NCBI RefSeq assembly: GCF_043555935.1 | Contig: NZ_JBIGIB010000002.1 | Location: forward strand, 839,646-903,645 | DNA from: Pelomonas baiyunensis | GTDB taxonomy: Bacteria; Pseudomonadota; Gammaproteobacteria; Burkholderiales; Burkholderiaceae_C | Direction of reading: 5' to 3' | Length of the DNA: 64,000 nt | Shown here: positions 15,972-25,045 of the stretch, one piece after another | Layout of the letters: each line of letters begins with the position of its first letter | Numbering within the stretch: the stretch's first letter is position 1 | Program-made: the position numbers and the translations under genes | Notes under the pieces: model-generated | Databases searched by the model: none | The model's input: the letters and a program-made list of their open reading frames with translations, nothing else | What the model was told of the DNA's origin: nothing

Positions 15972-17290
15972 ACCTTTCCATGTTGCCCATCACCCGTCGC
16001 GCCGTGCTCGGCGCCTCTGCTTCTCTTGCTCTGCCTGCCATGACTGTTGCTGCCCCCGCCCCCTCCGACCGCGCCGCCCTGGCCTGGACCCGCCAGGCCG
16101 TCATCTACCAAATCAATGTGCGCCAGTACTCCGCTGCCGGCACGCTGGCCGCCGTGCAGGCCGACCTGCCGCGCCTGAAGGCCCTGGGGGTGGATGTGCT
16201 GTGGGTCATGCCCTGGCAGCCCATCGGCCAGAAAGAGCGCAAGGGCACGCTGGGCAGCTACTACGCCATTCGCGACTACACCGCCATCAACCCCGAGTTC
16301 GGCACGCTGGCGGATGCCAAGGCCTTTGTGGCCCAGGCGCAGAAGCTGGGCTTCAAGGTGATCCTCGACTGGGTGGCCAACCACACCGCGTGGGACCACC
16401 CCTGGGCCACGGCCCACAAGGCGCGCTACAAGCTCAACGCGCAGGGCGAGGTGTTCCCGGTGACCTTCAACGAAGGCCAGCCCAGCGTGGAGTACTGGAC
16501 CGACGTGATCGGGCTGGACTACCGCAACGAAGGCCTGCGCACCGCCATGATCGATGCGATGGCCTTCTGGGTGCGAGAGACCGGGCTGGACGGCTTCCGC
16601 TGCGACGTGGCCAGCCTCGTGCCCACCGACTTCTGGGTGCGTGCGCGCCGCGAGCTGGAGGCCATCAAGCCGCTATTCATGTTGGCGGAGTCCGATGCGG
16701 TGGACCTGCACACCAGCGGCGCGTTCGACATGACCTACTCCTGGGATCTGCCCGACCGCGTGTTCAAGAAAGTGGGGCAGGGGGAGCGCGGTGCGCCGCT
16801 GCTCAAAGCCTGGCTGGCCGACCAGGCCGACCCGGCCAAGAACCGCTACCCCGCGCAGGCCCTGCGCATGCGCTTCACCAGCAACCACGACTACAACTCC
16901 TGGCACGGCACCGATGCCGAGTTGTACGGCCCGGCCTACCCAGCCCTGGCGGTGTTGACCTTCACCTTGCCCGGCATGCCGCTGATCTACAACGGGCAGG
17001 AGTCGCGGCTGGACAAGCGCCTCGCGTTCTTCGAGAGAGACGCCATTGCCTGGAAGCAGTACGAGCTGACCGGCTTCTACCAGCGGCTCATTGCCTACAA
17101 GCACCAGCACCCGGCGCTGGCGGCCGGTGCGGCGGGCGGGGCCGTGACGCTGCTGGACGCGCCGGCGGACGTGGTGGCCTTCGAGCGCCGCGTGGCGGGC
17201 GACGTGGTGCGCGTGGCCGTCAACCTGTCGGCCACCGCGCGCACCTGGAACGGGCACGCACTGCCCGCCTGGGGCTGGGTGCTGGCGTGA
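15968..17290 (+). CDS. GH13 alpha-amylase-family hydrolase, Tat-exported
   Basis: A 440-residue GH13 enzyme acting on alpha-glucosidic bonds. The N-terminal ITRRAVLGASASLALPA is a twin-arginine signal, so it should act folded in the periplasm. The catalytic triad is visible: DGFRCDVASL (nucleophile Asp), MLAESDAV (acid/base Glu) and FTSNHDYNSW (third Asp). Region I is VILDWVANHT. At 440 residues it is compact, with a short B domain. The exact specificity (amylase, sucrose hydrolase or alpha-glucosidase) cannot be read from the motifs. Two starts are possible: ATG 15968, which overlaps the malG stop, or ATG 15980, which has AAAGGA upstream. The first is given. Its stop overlaps the GH32 GTG start. 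Confidence 0.88.
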   Translation: MNLSMLPITRRAVLGASASLALPAMTVAAPAPSDRAALAWTRQAVIYQINVRQYSAAGTLAAVQADLPRLKALGVDVLWVMPWQPIGQKERKGTLGSYYAIRDYTAINPEFGTLADAKAFVAQAQKLGFKVILDWVANHTAWDHPWATAHKARYKLNAQGEVFPVTFNEGQPSVEYWTDVIGLDYRNEGLRTAMIDAMAFWVRETGLDGFRCDVASLVPTDFWVRARRELEAIKPLFMLAESDAVDLHTSGAFDMTYSWDLPDRVFKKVGQGERGAPLLKAWLADQADPAKNRYPAQALRMRFTSNHDYNSWHGTDAELYGPAYPALAVLTFTLPGMPLIYNGQESRLDKRLAFFERDAIAWKQYELTGFYQRLIAYKHQHPALAAGAAGGAVTLLDAPADVVAFERRVAGDVVRVAVNLSATARTWNGHALPAWGWVLA

Positions 17291-18699
17291 GCGCGCCCGG
17301 CACCGACCGCTTTCGGCCGCGGTTTCACTTCACCGCGCGGCAGCACTGGATCAACGACCCCAACGGCCTGATCTACGACGCCGCCACGGGGCTCTACCAC
17401 CTGTTCTTCCAGCACAACCCGTTCGCGGCGGTGTGGGGCCACATGAGCTGGGGGCACGCCACGAGCACGGACCTGCTGCACTGGACCGAACTGCCGGTGG
17501 CGATTCCGGAGACCGAGCGCGCGTCCATCTTCTCGGGCTCCGTCGTCATCGACCACCACAACACCAGCGGCTTCGGCCGCGACGGCGTGGCGCCCTGGGT
17601 GGCTTGCTACACCGGGTGCCTGCGCCGGCCCGAAGGCGGCCAAGCGCAGGAGCTGGCTTACAGCCTGGACCAAGGCCTGACCTGGACCGCTCACGATGCC
17701 AACCCCGTGCTGGACCTGGGCCTGCGGGACTTCCGCGACCCCAAGGTGTTCTGGCACGCACCCACTGGCCGCTGGTGCATGGCCGTGGTGTTGCCCCACG
17801 AGCACCGCGTGCTGTTCTACGCCAGCGCCGACCTCAAGTCCTGGGCCGAGGTGGGCCGCTTCGGCCCGGCCGGCTGCACACAGGCGATTTGGGAATGCCC
17901 GGATTTGATCGAGTTCCCGGCGCAGGGCCGCTGGCTGCTGAAGGTGGACACCTTCGAGGGCCACCCGGCGGGCAGCGGCGCGCAGTGCTGGGTGGGCACT
18001 TTCGACGGGTGCGCGTTCCAGCCCGAGGGCCCGGCCTTCTGGGCGGACCATGGCAGCGACTTCTACGCCGCCTTGTCGTTCGCGGGCTTGCCGCCTGGCC
18101 GTGCGCCGATCTGGCTGGCCTGGATGAACCAGCACGCCTATGCCAAACACACGCCCACCGGCGCCTGGTGCGGCGCCATGAGCGTGCCGCGCGAGCTGGG
18201 GTTGCAGCCCGGCCCGAACGGCTGGCAGCTGACGCAGCAACCCGTGGACACACGGGCTCTGCGTGGCCCAGCCCGCGAGTTGGTGGGGCCGGGCGTGTTG
18301 GCCGACGCGGGCAGCTGCACCGAATGGCTGTGGACCTTGGCGCCGGGCGAGGCGCACAGCTCCACGCTCAACCTCTGCTGCGGCGCCCAGGGTGAGCGCA
18401 CCGAAATTGGCGTGGACCACCGGCGCGGCACGGTCTGGATCGACCGCAGCCGCAGCGGCGCGGTGGTGAGCGAGCCGCACTGGGCCGGGCGGCAGGAGGC
18501 GCCGTGGCCGGCGGCGAGCGGCCCGATCACGCTGCGCGTGCTGGTGGACCGGTGCACGGTAGAGGTGTTCTCGGGCGACGGCACCGTGGCGCTGAGCGCG
18601 GTGGTGTTCCCGGACGCCGCCAGCGTGGACGCCGCCGTGCTGGCCCGCGGTGGCGCCTGGGCGCATTCGCGCCTGCAGTGCTGGGCGTTGGACGTATGA
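17287..18699 (+). CDS. GH32 beta-fructosidase (sucrose or fructan hydrolase)
   Basis: A 470-residue glycoside hydrolase family 32 enzyme, which cleaves terminal fructose from sucrose or fructo-oligosaccharides. The diagnostic motifs are WINDPNG (nucleophile D24), FRDPK (D151) and WECPDL (acid/base E203), with a C-terminal beta-sandwich. There is no signal peptide, so it should act in the cytoplasm on imported sugar. The frame is open far upstream, but the real start is GTG 17287. It overlaps the previous stop (GTGA) and places WINDPNG at the family's usual distance from the N-terminus. It is the only fructose-specific enzyme in a window otherwise devoted to alpha-glucans. It suggests that this operon handles sucrose or a glucosyl-fructoside. 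Confidence 0.92.
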   Translation: MSAPGTDRFRPRFHFTARQHWINDPNGLIYDAATGLYHLFFQHNPFAAVWGHMSWGHATSTDLLHWTELPVAIPETERASIFSGSVVIDHHNTSGFGRDGVAPWVACYTGCLRRPEGGQAQELAYSLDQGLTWTAHDANPVLDLGLRDFRDPKVFWHAPTGRWCMAVVLPHEHRVLFYASADLKSWAEVGRFGPAGCTQAIWECPDLIEFPAQGRWLLKVDTFEGHPAGSGAQCWVGTFDGCAFQPEGPAFWADHGSDFYAALSFAGLPPGRAPIWLAWMNQHAYAKHTPTGAWCGAMSVPRELGLQPGPNGWQLTQQPVDTRALRGPARELVGPGVLADAGSCTEWLWTLAPGEAHSSTLNLCCGAQGERTEIGVDHRRGTVWIDRSRSGAVVSEPHWAGRQEAPWPAASGPITLRVLVDRCTVEVFSGDGTVALSAVVFPDAASVDAAVLARGGAWAHSRLQCWALDV

Positions 18700-19445
18700 A
18701 GCTGCTGATCACCGGACTGGGCGGCACGCTGGCACCCGCGCTGGCCGACGCTGCCCGAGCAGCCGGGCACGAGGTGCTGGGCTGGGACCGCCAGGCCGTG
18801 AACCCCGATGACGAAGCCGCCAGCGCCCGCTGGCTGGACGCCCAGGCGCCTGACGCCGTGGCGCACCTGGCCATGGGATCGGCCCGGTGGGCCGCTTGGT
18901 TGGCCGCGCGCAGCCCGCGCTTCCTGTTCACCAGCACCGCCATGGTGTTCGACCATGACCCCGACGGCCCGCACGACGTGGCTGCCGCACGCACCGCCCG
19001 AGACGACTACGGCCGCTACAAGATTGCGTGTGAAGACGCGGTGCAGGCCGCGCAGCCGCAAGCAGTGCTGGCGCGCATCGGCTGGCAGATCGACCTGTAC
19101 CGCCGGGGCAACAACATGCGCTGCGCGCTGGACGCCCAGCAGGCCAACAGCGGTGGCGTGGACGCAAGCCGCGTCTGGACACCGGCCTGCTCGTTCATGG
19201 ACGACACTGCCGCCGCTTTGCTGGCGCTGCTGGAGGCCCCGCAGCCCGGCGTGCACCACCTGGACAGCAATGCCGAGGAGGCCTGGACGTTCGACGCCGT
19301 GGCGCGTGGGCTGGCGCAGGCGGCGGGGTGCGAGTGGGCTGTGCGCGTGAATGACGACTACCGCCACGACCAACGGCTGGTGGGCGGGCCGACGCAGCTG
19401 CCGCCGCTCTCGCGCCGGCTGCCGGCATTGAAGCGGACGGATTGA
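18696..19445 (+). CDS. Short-chain NAD(P)-dependent epimerase/reductase, RmlD-like
   Basis: A 249-residue extended-SDR protein. It opens with the nucleotide-binding motif LLITGLGGTLAPAL and carries the catalytic pair in DDYGRYKIACED (YxxxK, around residues 107-111) after FLFTSTAMVF. Length and order resemble dTDP-4-dehydrorhamnose reductase-like and sugar-nucleotide epimerase proteins. Its role in a sugar-uptake operon is unknown; oxidation or epimerisation of an imported sugar is one possibility. It starts inside the GH32 stop (ATGA), so it is the sixth coupled gene of the operon. A GC hairpin follows. Confidence 0.8.
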   Translation: MKLLITGLGGTLAPALADAARAAGHEVLGWDRQAVNPDDEAASARWLDAQAPDAVAHLAMGSARWAAWLAARSPRFLFTSTAMVFDHDPDGPHDVAAARTARDDYGRYKIACEDAVQAAQPQAVLARIGWQIDLYRRGNNMRCALDAQQANSGGVDASRVWTPACSFMDDTAAALLALLEAPQPGVHHLDSNAEEAWTFDAVARGLAQAAGCEWAVRVNDDYRHDQRLVGGPTQLPPLSRRLPALKRTD

Positions 19446-19446
19446 A

Positions 19447-19468
19447 CCGGCCGTTTGGAGGCGGCCGG
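19447..19468. terminator. GC-rich hairpin between convergent operons
   Basis: Arms CCGGCCG (19447-19453) and CGGCCGG (19462-19468) with an 8-base loop, one base after the SDR stop and just before the patatin stop on the other strand. There is no T-tract, so it may act bidirectionally or only stabilise 3' ends. Confidence 0.45.
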
Positions 19469-19476
19469 ACTGAAGC

Positions 19477-20700
19477 TCAGCGCGGCGCCACGGCCCGCAG
19501 TCGTTGGGTGCGCATCAGCGTGAACTCGCTGGGCTGCAGAAAGGCGTGCAGCGCCTCCCGCTGCGCCATGCCGTCCTTCTCGCCCAGTTCCAGCAACTCC
19601 TGCGTGTAGGCGCTTTCAAACAGCAGGTAGCTGGCCAGTGCCGCGCCCTGGCGCTGGCCGGCGCGCACGCCGGTGGAGCGCAGCAGCAACTGCACCGACT
19701 TGGGCAGCCGGTGGATGTGCCGGGCGGCCACGTCGTCCAGCCGCTGGCTGGGTGCGATCACGATGGACTCGATGGGCTGCAGCGGGTGGTTGGCCCGCTG
19801 GTCGGCGCTCAAGCCCTCCAGCGTGCGGTTCACGCGCTGCATGCGTTCGATGTCGGCAGACAGGGCGTCCAGGAAGATGCTGGACATGGCGTGCCCGGCC
19901 ACCTGCGCCAGCGACGGGTAGCGGTGGTCATGCACGATCTCGTCCTGCGGCTGGTGCATGCGGCCAGCCCCGATGATCACCAGGCGCTTGGCGCCCAGGT
20001 GAATCGCGGGTGACAGGGGCGACGACTGGCGCATGGACCCGTCGCCATACCAGGCGCCGCGGCCTTCGTGGTGCAACCGGGTCGCCGGGAAGATGAAGGG
20101 AATGGCCGACGAGGCCATCAGGTGCTCGTGCACCAGCATGGTCTGCGCCGCGATGCGCTGGGTGCGCACCCAGGGCGGAATCGGCGTGCTGCTTTGGTAG
20201 AAGGTGACGTGCTGCCCCGTGGTGTAGCTGCTGGCGCTGATCGCCAGGGCATGCAGGTGCCGCCGCGCCAGCATGGTGGGCAGGCGGTGCATGGGCACCA
20301 GCCGGCGCATCAGCTCGGCCAGGGGCGAGTTGTCCAGCAGCGACTTCGGGCGCAGGCGCCGCATCGTCCAGCCCATGGACATCACGCCCATCCAGCGCAG
20401 GCCGTTGGTCAGCAGGCCGAGCGTGTCGCAGCGGTACACCTGGGAGGCATGGAAGTTGGCCCAGGCTTCGGCCAGGCGCTCCACGCCCGCGTCGAAGTCG
20501 TCGGCGTAGCAGGCCAGGCCGGCGCCGTTGATGGCCCCGGCCGAGGTGCCGGAGATCACCGCGAACGGGTTGCCGGTGTCGGGCGCTTCTTGCAGCAACT
20601 CGCGCCGGATGCGGGCAATCGCGCGCAGCACCCCCACCTGGTAGGCCGCACGCGCGCCGCCGCCACTGAGCACGAGGCCGGTCATGGGCAAGGCATACAT
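19477..20700 (-). CDS. Patatin-like phospholipase
   Basis: A 407-residue patatin-family lipid acyl hydrolase. It has the oxyanion loop SGGGARAAYQVGVL near residues 12-24, the nucleophile elbow GTSAG (S53) and the catalytic-dyad Asp in WYGDGSMR. No signal peptide is seen, so it is probably cytoplasmic or peripheral at the inner membrane, like RssA-type patatins. AAGGAG lies seven bases before ATG 20700. It lies 24 bases after the membrane chemoreceptor gene on the same strand and could be the last gene of the chemosensory transcript. No functional link with chemotaxis is evident. Confidence 0.85.
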   Translation of the reverse strand: MYALPMTGLVLSGGGARAAYQVGVLRAIARIRRELLQEAPDTGNPFAVISGTSAGAINGAGLACYADDFDAGVERLAEAWANFHASQVYRCDTLGLLTNGLRWMGVMSMGWTMRRLRPKSLLDNSPLAELMRRLVPMHRLPTMLARRHLHALAISASSYTTGQHVTFYQSSTPIPPWVRTQRIAAQTMLVHEHLMASSAIPFIFPATRLHHEGRGAWYGDGSMRQSSPLSPAIHLGAKRLVIIGAGRMHQPQDEIVHDHRYPSLAQVAGHAMSSIFLDALSADIERMQRVNRTLEGLSADQRANHPLQPIESIVIAPSQRLDDVAARHIHRLPKSVQLLLRSTGVRAGQRQGAALASYLLFESAYTQELLELGEKDGMAQREALHAFLQPSEFTLMRTQRLRAVAPR

Positions 20701-20724
20701 GGCAGAACTCCTTGCGTCGGACGT

Positions 20725-22059
20725 TCAGAACAGCTCGATGCGCGGGCCGTTCACCACCGCCAGTTGCACGGCGGGCGGCTCGGGCAGGCCCACCTCTTCG
20801 CGCAGCGGTACGACGTTGCTCGCTTCGCCGCCGCCCATGGCCAGCACGTGGGCCACACGCTGGGCTTGCATCACGTAGTCTTGGGTCCAGAGCTGCAGCA
20901 GCTCTTCCAGCAGCACCGGCGGCGGCGGGGCCTGGCCGTCGATCAGCTGGTACAGCTGCGCGAAGTGGCTGGAGAGGCTGGCCAGGGCATGGTTGATCTG
21001 CTCCAGCAACTGGCGGTTGATGTCCTGGAACTGCATGTCGCCCAGCGTGTCGACGATGTCCGAGGTCACGTCGGCAATGCCGCGGTCCATCTCGGTGGAC
21101 AGTTGCCCCAGGTAGGGCACCACCTCGGCCAGGGTCTGACTCATGGTGGTGATGTGCTTGGCAATCTCGTCCAGTTGGGCCGCCGAGTTGTCGCCCAGTT
21201 CGGCCTGCAGCTGGATGGCCTCGCGCTCGATGGCCTGGGCCGCCTGCTGGATGCCCTCGGTCACCTGCTTGGCCGCGTCTGCGGTTTGGGTGGAGAGGCG
21301 CCGCACCTCGCCGGCCACCACCTTGAAGCCCGAGCCTTCGTTGCCGGCGCGTGCCGCTTCAATGGCCGCGTTGATGGCCAGCATGTTGGTCTGCCGGGCA
21401 ATGTCGCTGATCAACTCCGCCAGCGGGGCGAGGTGGCGCACCTGGTCGGCCGAGTTGCGCACGCGCTGCAAAAACTCCATGCGGGTGCGCTCGAAGGTTT
21501 GCTGGTGGGTGGCGAGGTCGGCCACCGCTGCCGCATGCTCGTGCGACTGCCGCAGCGATTGTTCCGACAGGCTCTCCGAATGGGCCACTGCATCCACCAC
21601 GCGCTGGCGCAGGTCCACCGTACGGCCGTGCACGCGGGCCATGCGCTCGCCCATGGCGAGCACGGCGGTTTCAGAGGTCTGGATCGTGGCGTTCACCTGC
21701 TGGCCCAGCACGGCAAACGCCTGCTGCAGCGTCGAGATGTCTTGCGCCACCACGCTGCTGGCTTGTGGATGCTGCATGCGGGCGCCGGTGCTCTCGGGCT
21801 TGCGGGCACGGTCTTGCCAGCGCTTGGCCTGCCAGCCGGCATAGGCACCCCCGGCCGCCCAGGCCAGCGGCACGGTCAGGCTTTCACAGGTTGTGGCACC
21901 TTGCAGGGCATAGGCCACCAGGCCCACACCGGCGCACACGCCCAAACCGAGGCCAGCGTGCTGGCGGGTCCACTGCGCGGCCCGGTGCAGCCAGCCCGGT
22001 GAGGCGGATGCATCGGCCGGCGCGGTGTCCGGCGCGGCGACAGATTGATCGGGGTCCAT
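20725..22059 (-). CDS. Methyl-accepting chemotaxis protein, membrane-bound, no periplasmic sensor
   Basis: A 444-residue receptor. Two closely spaced hydrophobic segments (about residues 35-53 and 62-78) leave almost no periplasmic loop, so it probably senses cytoplasmic or membrane signals. The signalling tip is typical (ISDIARQTNMLAINAAIEAA followed by GFKVVAGEVRRLS). Beyond it lies an extra helical region with FQDINRQLLEQINHALASL, the FQD-type motif seen in chemosensory systems with non-flagellar outputs. It is the last chemosensory gene of the operon, 12 bases after a CheY gene. Confidence 0.88.
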   Translation of the reverse strand: MDPDQSVAAPDTAPADASASPGWLHRAAQWTRQHAGLGLGVCAGVGLVAYALQGATTCESLTVPLAWAAGGAYAGWQAKRWQDRARKPESTGARMQHPQASSVVAQDISTLQQAFAVLGQQVNATIQTSETAVLAMGERMARVHGRTVDLRQRVVDAVAHSESLSEQSLRQSHEHAAAVADLATHQQTFERTRMEFLQRVRNSADQVRHLAPLAELISDIARQTNMLAINAAIEAARAGNEGSGFKVVAGEVRRLSTQTADAAKQVTEGIQQAAQAIEREAIQLQAELGDNSAAQLDEIAKHITTMSQTLAEVVPYLGQLSTEMDRGIADVTSDIVDTLGDMQFQDINRQLLEQINHALASLSSHFAQLYQLIDGQAPPPPVLLEELLQLWTQDYVMQAQRVAHVLAMGGGEASNVVPLREEVGLPEPPAVQLAVVNGPRIELF

Positions 22060-22071
22060 GATGCGCTCTCC

Positions 22072-22440
22072 TCAAAGGCCAGGGATCACCTGGCGAATGA
22101 CCTGCAGCAGCTCGTTGCCGCCCACGGGCTTGACCAGCCAGCCGGTGGCGCCTTGGCGCTTGGCTTCGTCGCGCTTGCCCTGCTGGCTCTCGGTGGTGAG
22201 GGCGAGGATGGGCGTGAAGCGCAGCAGCTTGCGCGCTTCCTGGATCAAGCCCAGCCCGTCCATCTTGGGCATGTTGATGTCGGTGATGATCAGCGCGGGC
22301 TTCAGGCCGGCCTTGAGCTTCTCCAGCGCCAGGCTGCCGTCGGTGGCGGTTTCCACGGTGAGGCCGCTGATGGTGAGCGAGTTGCGCAGGCTCATCAGCA
22401 TGGTCGCGGAGTCGTCCACGATGAGGATGGTTTTGTTCAT
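22072..22440 (-). CDS. cheY: CheY-like single-domain response regulator
   Basis: A 122-residue receiver with no output domain. The acidic pocket is D9-D10, the phosphoacceptor is D54 in ITDINMPKMDG, a Thr lies in LALTTES, and the conserved Lys is K104 in LVKPV. Start ATG 22440 was chosen over longer in-frame options because it gives a normal receiver N-terminus (MNKTILIVDD) and overlaps the preceding stop (ATGA). It should take phosphate from the CheA encoded upstream in the same operon. Confidence 0.92.
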   Translation of the reverse strand: MNKTILIVDDSATMLMSLRNSLTISGLTVETATDGSLALEKLKAGLKPALIITDINMPKMDGLGLIQEARKLLRFTPILALTTESQQGKRDEAKRQGATGWLVKPVGGNELLQVIRQVIPGL

Positions 22441-22694
22441 GCGGGGCTCCCGGTGGGTGTGGGGGGGGCGTCCAGGCTCAGCGCCTGGCAAAGCCAGCGG
22501 TCGGCCGGCGGCGCCTTGATGCGGGGTTGAAACGCCAGCAGGGTTTGCAACAGGGCCGCGTGCAGCGACTCACACTTGCCCAGGTGCACCTGCGGCTTGG
22601 ATTGCTCGCGCAGCCAGGCCACCAGGCCCTCGGCGTCTTCAGCCCCGAGGTGGCCTTCCAGCGCGGCGTAGGTCTTGAGGTAGCGGATGGCCAT
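22437..22694 (-). CDS. Small uncharacterised protein between cheA and cheY
   Basis: An 85-residue soluble protein, family not recognised. It starts MAIRYLKTYAAL, has a mid-protein stretch KPQVHLGKCESLHAALLQTLL and a Pro-rich C-terminus. The alternating pattern and the single ATGA overlaps on both sides (with cheA and with cheY) show that it is a translated part of the operon. Its position is like that of the small STAS-like or adaptor proteins found in some chemosensory operons, but no such motif can be confirmed. Confidence 0.75.
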   Translation of the reverse strand: MAIRYLKTYAALEGHLGAEDAEGLVAWLREQSKPQVHLGKCESLHAALLQTLLAFQPRIKAPPADRWLCQALSLDAPPTPTGSPA

Positions 22695-25045
22695 CAGAGC
22701 AACTCCTTGGGGTTGAGGATCATCAGCACGCTGCCGTCGCCCATCAGGGCCGAGCCGGCGAAGCCGGTCATGCCGCCCAGCACGCCCTCCAGGGGGCGCA
22801 GGATGATGTCGGAGGTGCCGTCGAATTCGTCCACGATCAGGCCCACGGGCTCGCCGCCCCAGCGCAGCACCAGCACCGCGTGCTCGCGCTCGCTGTTCAG
22901 GGTTTGGGGCTCGTCCATGCCCAGCAGCTCGTTCAGGCTGCGCAGCGGCACGATTCGCCCGCGCAGCACCACCGTCTGGGCGGCCTTGAAGTGGTGGATT
23001 TCCTCCGCCGGCACCCGCACGGTCTCGACGATCAGGTCCATCGGCACGCCGAAGCGGCAGCCGGCGGAGCGGATCATCATCACGTGCGTCACGGCCATCG
23101 ACAGCGGCAGCGTCAGCTGCAGCGTGGTGCCCTGGCCGCGCACGCTGGTCAGCTGCACCGTGCCGTTGACGCGCTCCACCGCGGAGCGCACCACGTCCAT
23201 GCCCACGCCGCGGCCGGAGAGGTCGGAGATGCTGTCGGCTGTGGAGAAGCCGGGCAGGAACACCAGTTGCACGGCCTCGGCCTCGGTCAGGGCGTCGGCA
23301 CGGTCGGCTGGAATCAGGCCCCGCTCCACCGCCTTGGCACGCACCCGGGTGGTGTCCACGCCGGCGCCGTCGTCGGCGATGTCCAGCACCACGCGGTCAC
23401 CGTCCTGTCGGGCGCTGACCCGCAGGGTGCCATGCGCCGGCTTGCCGGCAGCCAGGCGCACATCCGGGGTCTCGATGCCGTGATCCAGGCTGTTGCGCAG
23501 GATGTGGATCAGCGGGTCGGCCAGGCTCTCGATGACGTTCTTGTCGGCTTCGGTGTCCTCACCCTCGATGACGAGTTGCACTTCCTTGCCCAGGCGCTTG
23601 GAGATGTCGCGCACCAGGCGGCCGAAGCGCTGGAACACCGTGCCCACCGGCAGCATGCGCACCTGCATGATGGCGTGCTGCATGTCCTCGGCAATGCGGT
23701 TGATGACGGCGTACTGGTTCTTGATCTCGCGGGCCAGCTCGCGCTGGCGGAAGTGGGTTTCGGCGCGCTGGGCGAGGTAGGGCAGGGCGTTCTTGGCCAC
23801 CACCATTTCGCCGATGAGGTCCATCAGCCGGTCGATCTTGTCCTGGGCCACCTTCAGCACCTTGTGGGCGCCGCGTTCGGTGGTCGGGTCCTCGCTGGCG
23901 GCCACCGGTGCAGCACCGCTGCGGGCTGCGGGTGCGGTCGGGTCGGCCTGCACGGGGCCCAGCGGGTGGTGCTGGCGAGCCCAGGCGGCCAGGGCCGAGG
24001 GGCTGGCGTCGGTGGGCGGCAGGCTGGCTGCGGCATCGGCCAGGGCAGCGGCGTCGGCCTGCGGCAGTTCGCTGCGCACCGCCAGCAGGTGGCTCAGCAC
24101 CTGGTGCCCGGCGGCCGTGGTGCCACCGGTTGGCGCGGGGCGCTGCAGCAGCGAAATCTGGTCGTTCCACAGCTGCGTCAGGCGTTGGGCCAGCAGGGCC
24201 TGGTGCTCTGCGCTGAGTTGCTGCGCCGCGGGGGCTTCCGGCGTGAGCGTGACGATCTCGCACTGCTCGGGCACGTAGCGGTAGTGCTCCTGCAGGTAGG
24301 CCTCGGGGGCGCTGCTGAGTATCAGGAAACCCAGCAGGCTGCGGTAGCAGTCGAACTCGGGCAGGGGCCCCCAGTCGGCGGGTTGCAGCACTTCCAGGGC
24401 CACCAGACCGGGCGTGTGTTGCACCAGCGCCCAGGGGTCTTCGCCCTTGAAGAAGCACTCCGGCTCGGGCTGGTAGCGCAGCACGCAGTAGCCGGGCTTT
24501 TGGAGCGCCTTCCAGGCGTCCGGCAGGCTCTGCGCCCAGGCCGGCAGCGGAGCAGCCGGTGCGGCGGCCTGGGCAGCCGGCTGGCTGGTGGGCTGCGCGG
24601 GCTGGGAGGGCAGTGCCGGTTCCGGCCGCGGCGCAGCCGCGGCCACCGGCCCGCCGTTCAAGAAGGCACGCAAGGCGTTGGCCAGTGTTTGCGACGGGCC
24701 CATGGCGCTTTCGGGCAACTGGCCGTGGGTGGCGATGGCGTCGATCAACTCGGCGCTGTGGTCCATGGCGGCCAGCAGTGCGTCAGCCATGGCGGTGCCG
24801 TACACCAGGCGACCCGAGCGCACCTGGTCGAGCAGGTCTTCGCCGGCATGCACCACGTGCTCCAGCGCGCCGAACTCGAACAGCCCGCAATTGCCCTTGA
24901 GCGTGTGCACCGAGCGGAACAAATCGTTCAGCAGCGCCGGGTCGTCGGGCCGGCGTTCGATCTCCAGCAGCCGCTGTCCAATCGTTTCCAAACATTCGCG
25001 AGCTTCGAGCACGAACTGCTCGAGCATTTCCGTGCTCGTGTTCAT
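22694..25045 (-). CDS. cheA: Chemotaxis histidine kinase CheA
   Basis: A 783-residue hybrid-free CheA. The N-terminal Hpt domain carries the phosphorylated H47 in FRSVHTLKGNCG. A Pro/Ala linker and a poorly conserved middle region (about 190-275) follow. Next come the dimerisation helices (HKVLKVAQDKIDRLMDLIGE), the ATP-binding kinase domain (HILRNSLDHGIE as N-box, DIADDGAGVD, GRGVGMDVV) and a C-terminal CheW-like domain. It should phosphorylate the two CheY proteins and CheB of this operon. The gene overlaps its neighbours by ATGA on both sides. Confidence 0.95.
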   Translation of the reverse strand: MNTSTEMLEQFVLEARECLETIGQRLLEIERRPDDPALLNDLFRSVHTLKGNCGLFEFGALEHVVHAGEDLLDQVRSGRLVYGTAMADALLAAMDHSAELIDAIATHGQLPESAMGPSQTLANALRAFLNGGPVAAAAPRPEPALPSQPAQPTSQPAAQAAAPAAPLPAWAQSLPDAWKALQKPGYCVLRYQPEPECFFKGEDPWALVQHTPGLVALEVLQPADWGPLPEFDCYRSLLGFLILSSAPEAYLQEHYRYVPEQCEIVTLTPEAPAAQQLSAEHQALLAQRLTQLWNDQISLLQRPAPTGGTTAAGHQVLSHLLAVRSELPQADAAALADAAASLPPTDASPSALAAWARQHHPLGPVQADPTAPAARSGAAPVAASEDPTTERGAHKVLKVAQDKIDRLMDLIGEMVVAKNALPYLAQRAETHFRQRELAREIKNQYAVINRIAEDMQHAIMQVRMLPVGTVFQRFGRLVRDISKRLGKEVQLVIEGEDTEADKNVIESLADPLIHILRNSLDHGIETPDVRLAAGKPAHGTLRVSARQDGDRVVLDIADDGAGVDTTRVRAKAVERGLIPADRADALTEAEAVQLVFLPGFSTADSISDLSGRGVGMDVVRSAVERVNGTVQLTSVRGQGTTLQLTLPLSMAVTHVMMIRSAGCRFGVPMDLIVETVRVPAEEIHHFKAAQTVVLRGRIVPLRSLNELLGMDEPQTLNSEREHAVLVLRWGGEPVGLIVDEFDGTSDIILRPLEGVLGGMTGFAGSALMGDGSVLMILNPKELL

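Noticed and set aside
15598..17286. 5' extension of the GH32 open frame
   Set aside because: It overlaps malG and the GH13 gene out of frame and encodes low-complexity sequence. GTG 17287 gives the correct family N-terminus.
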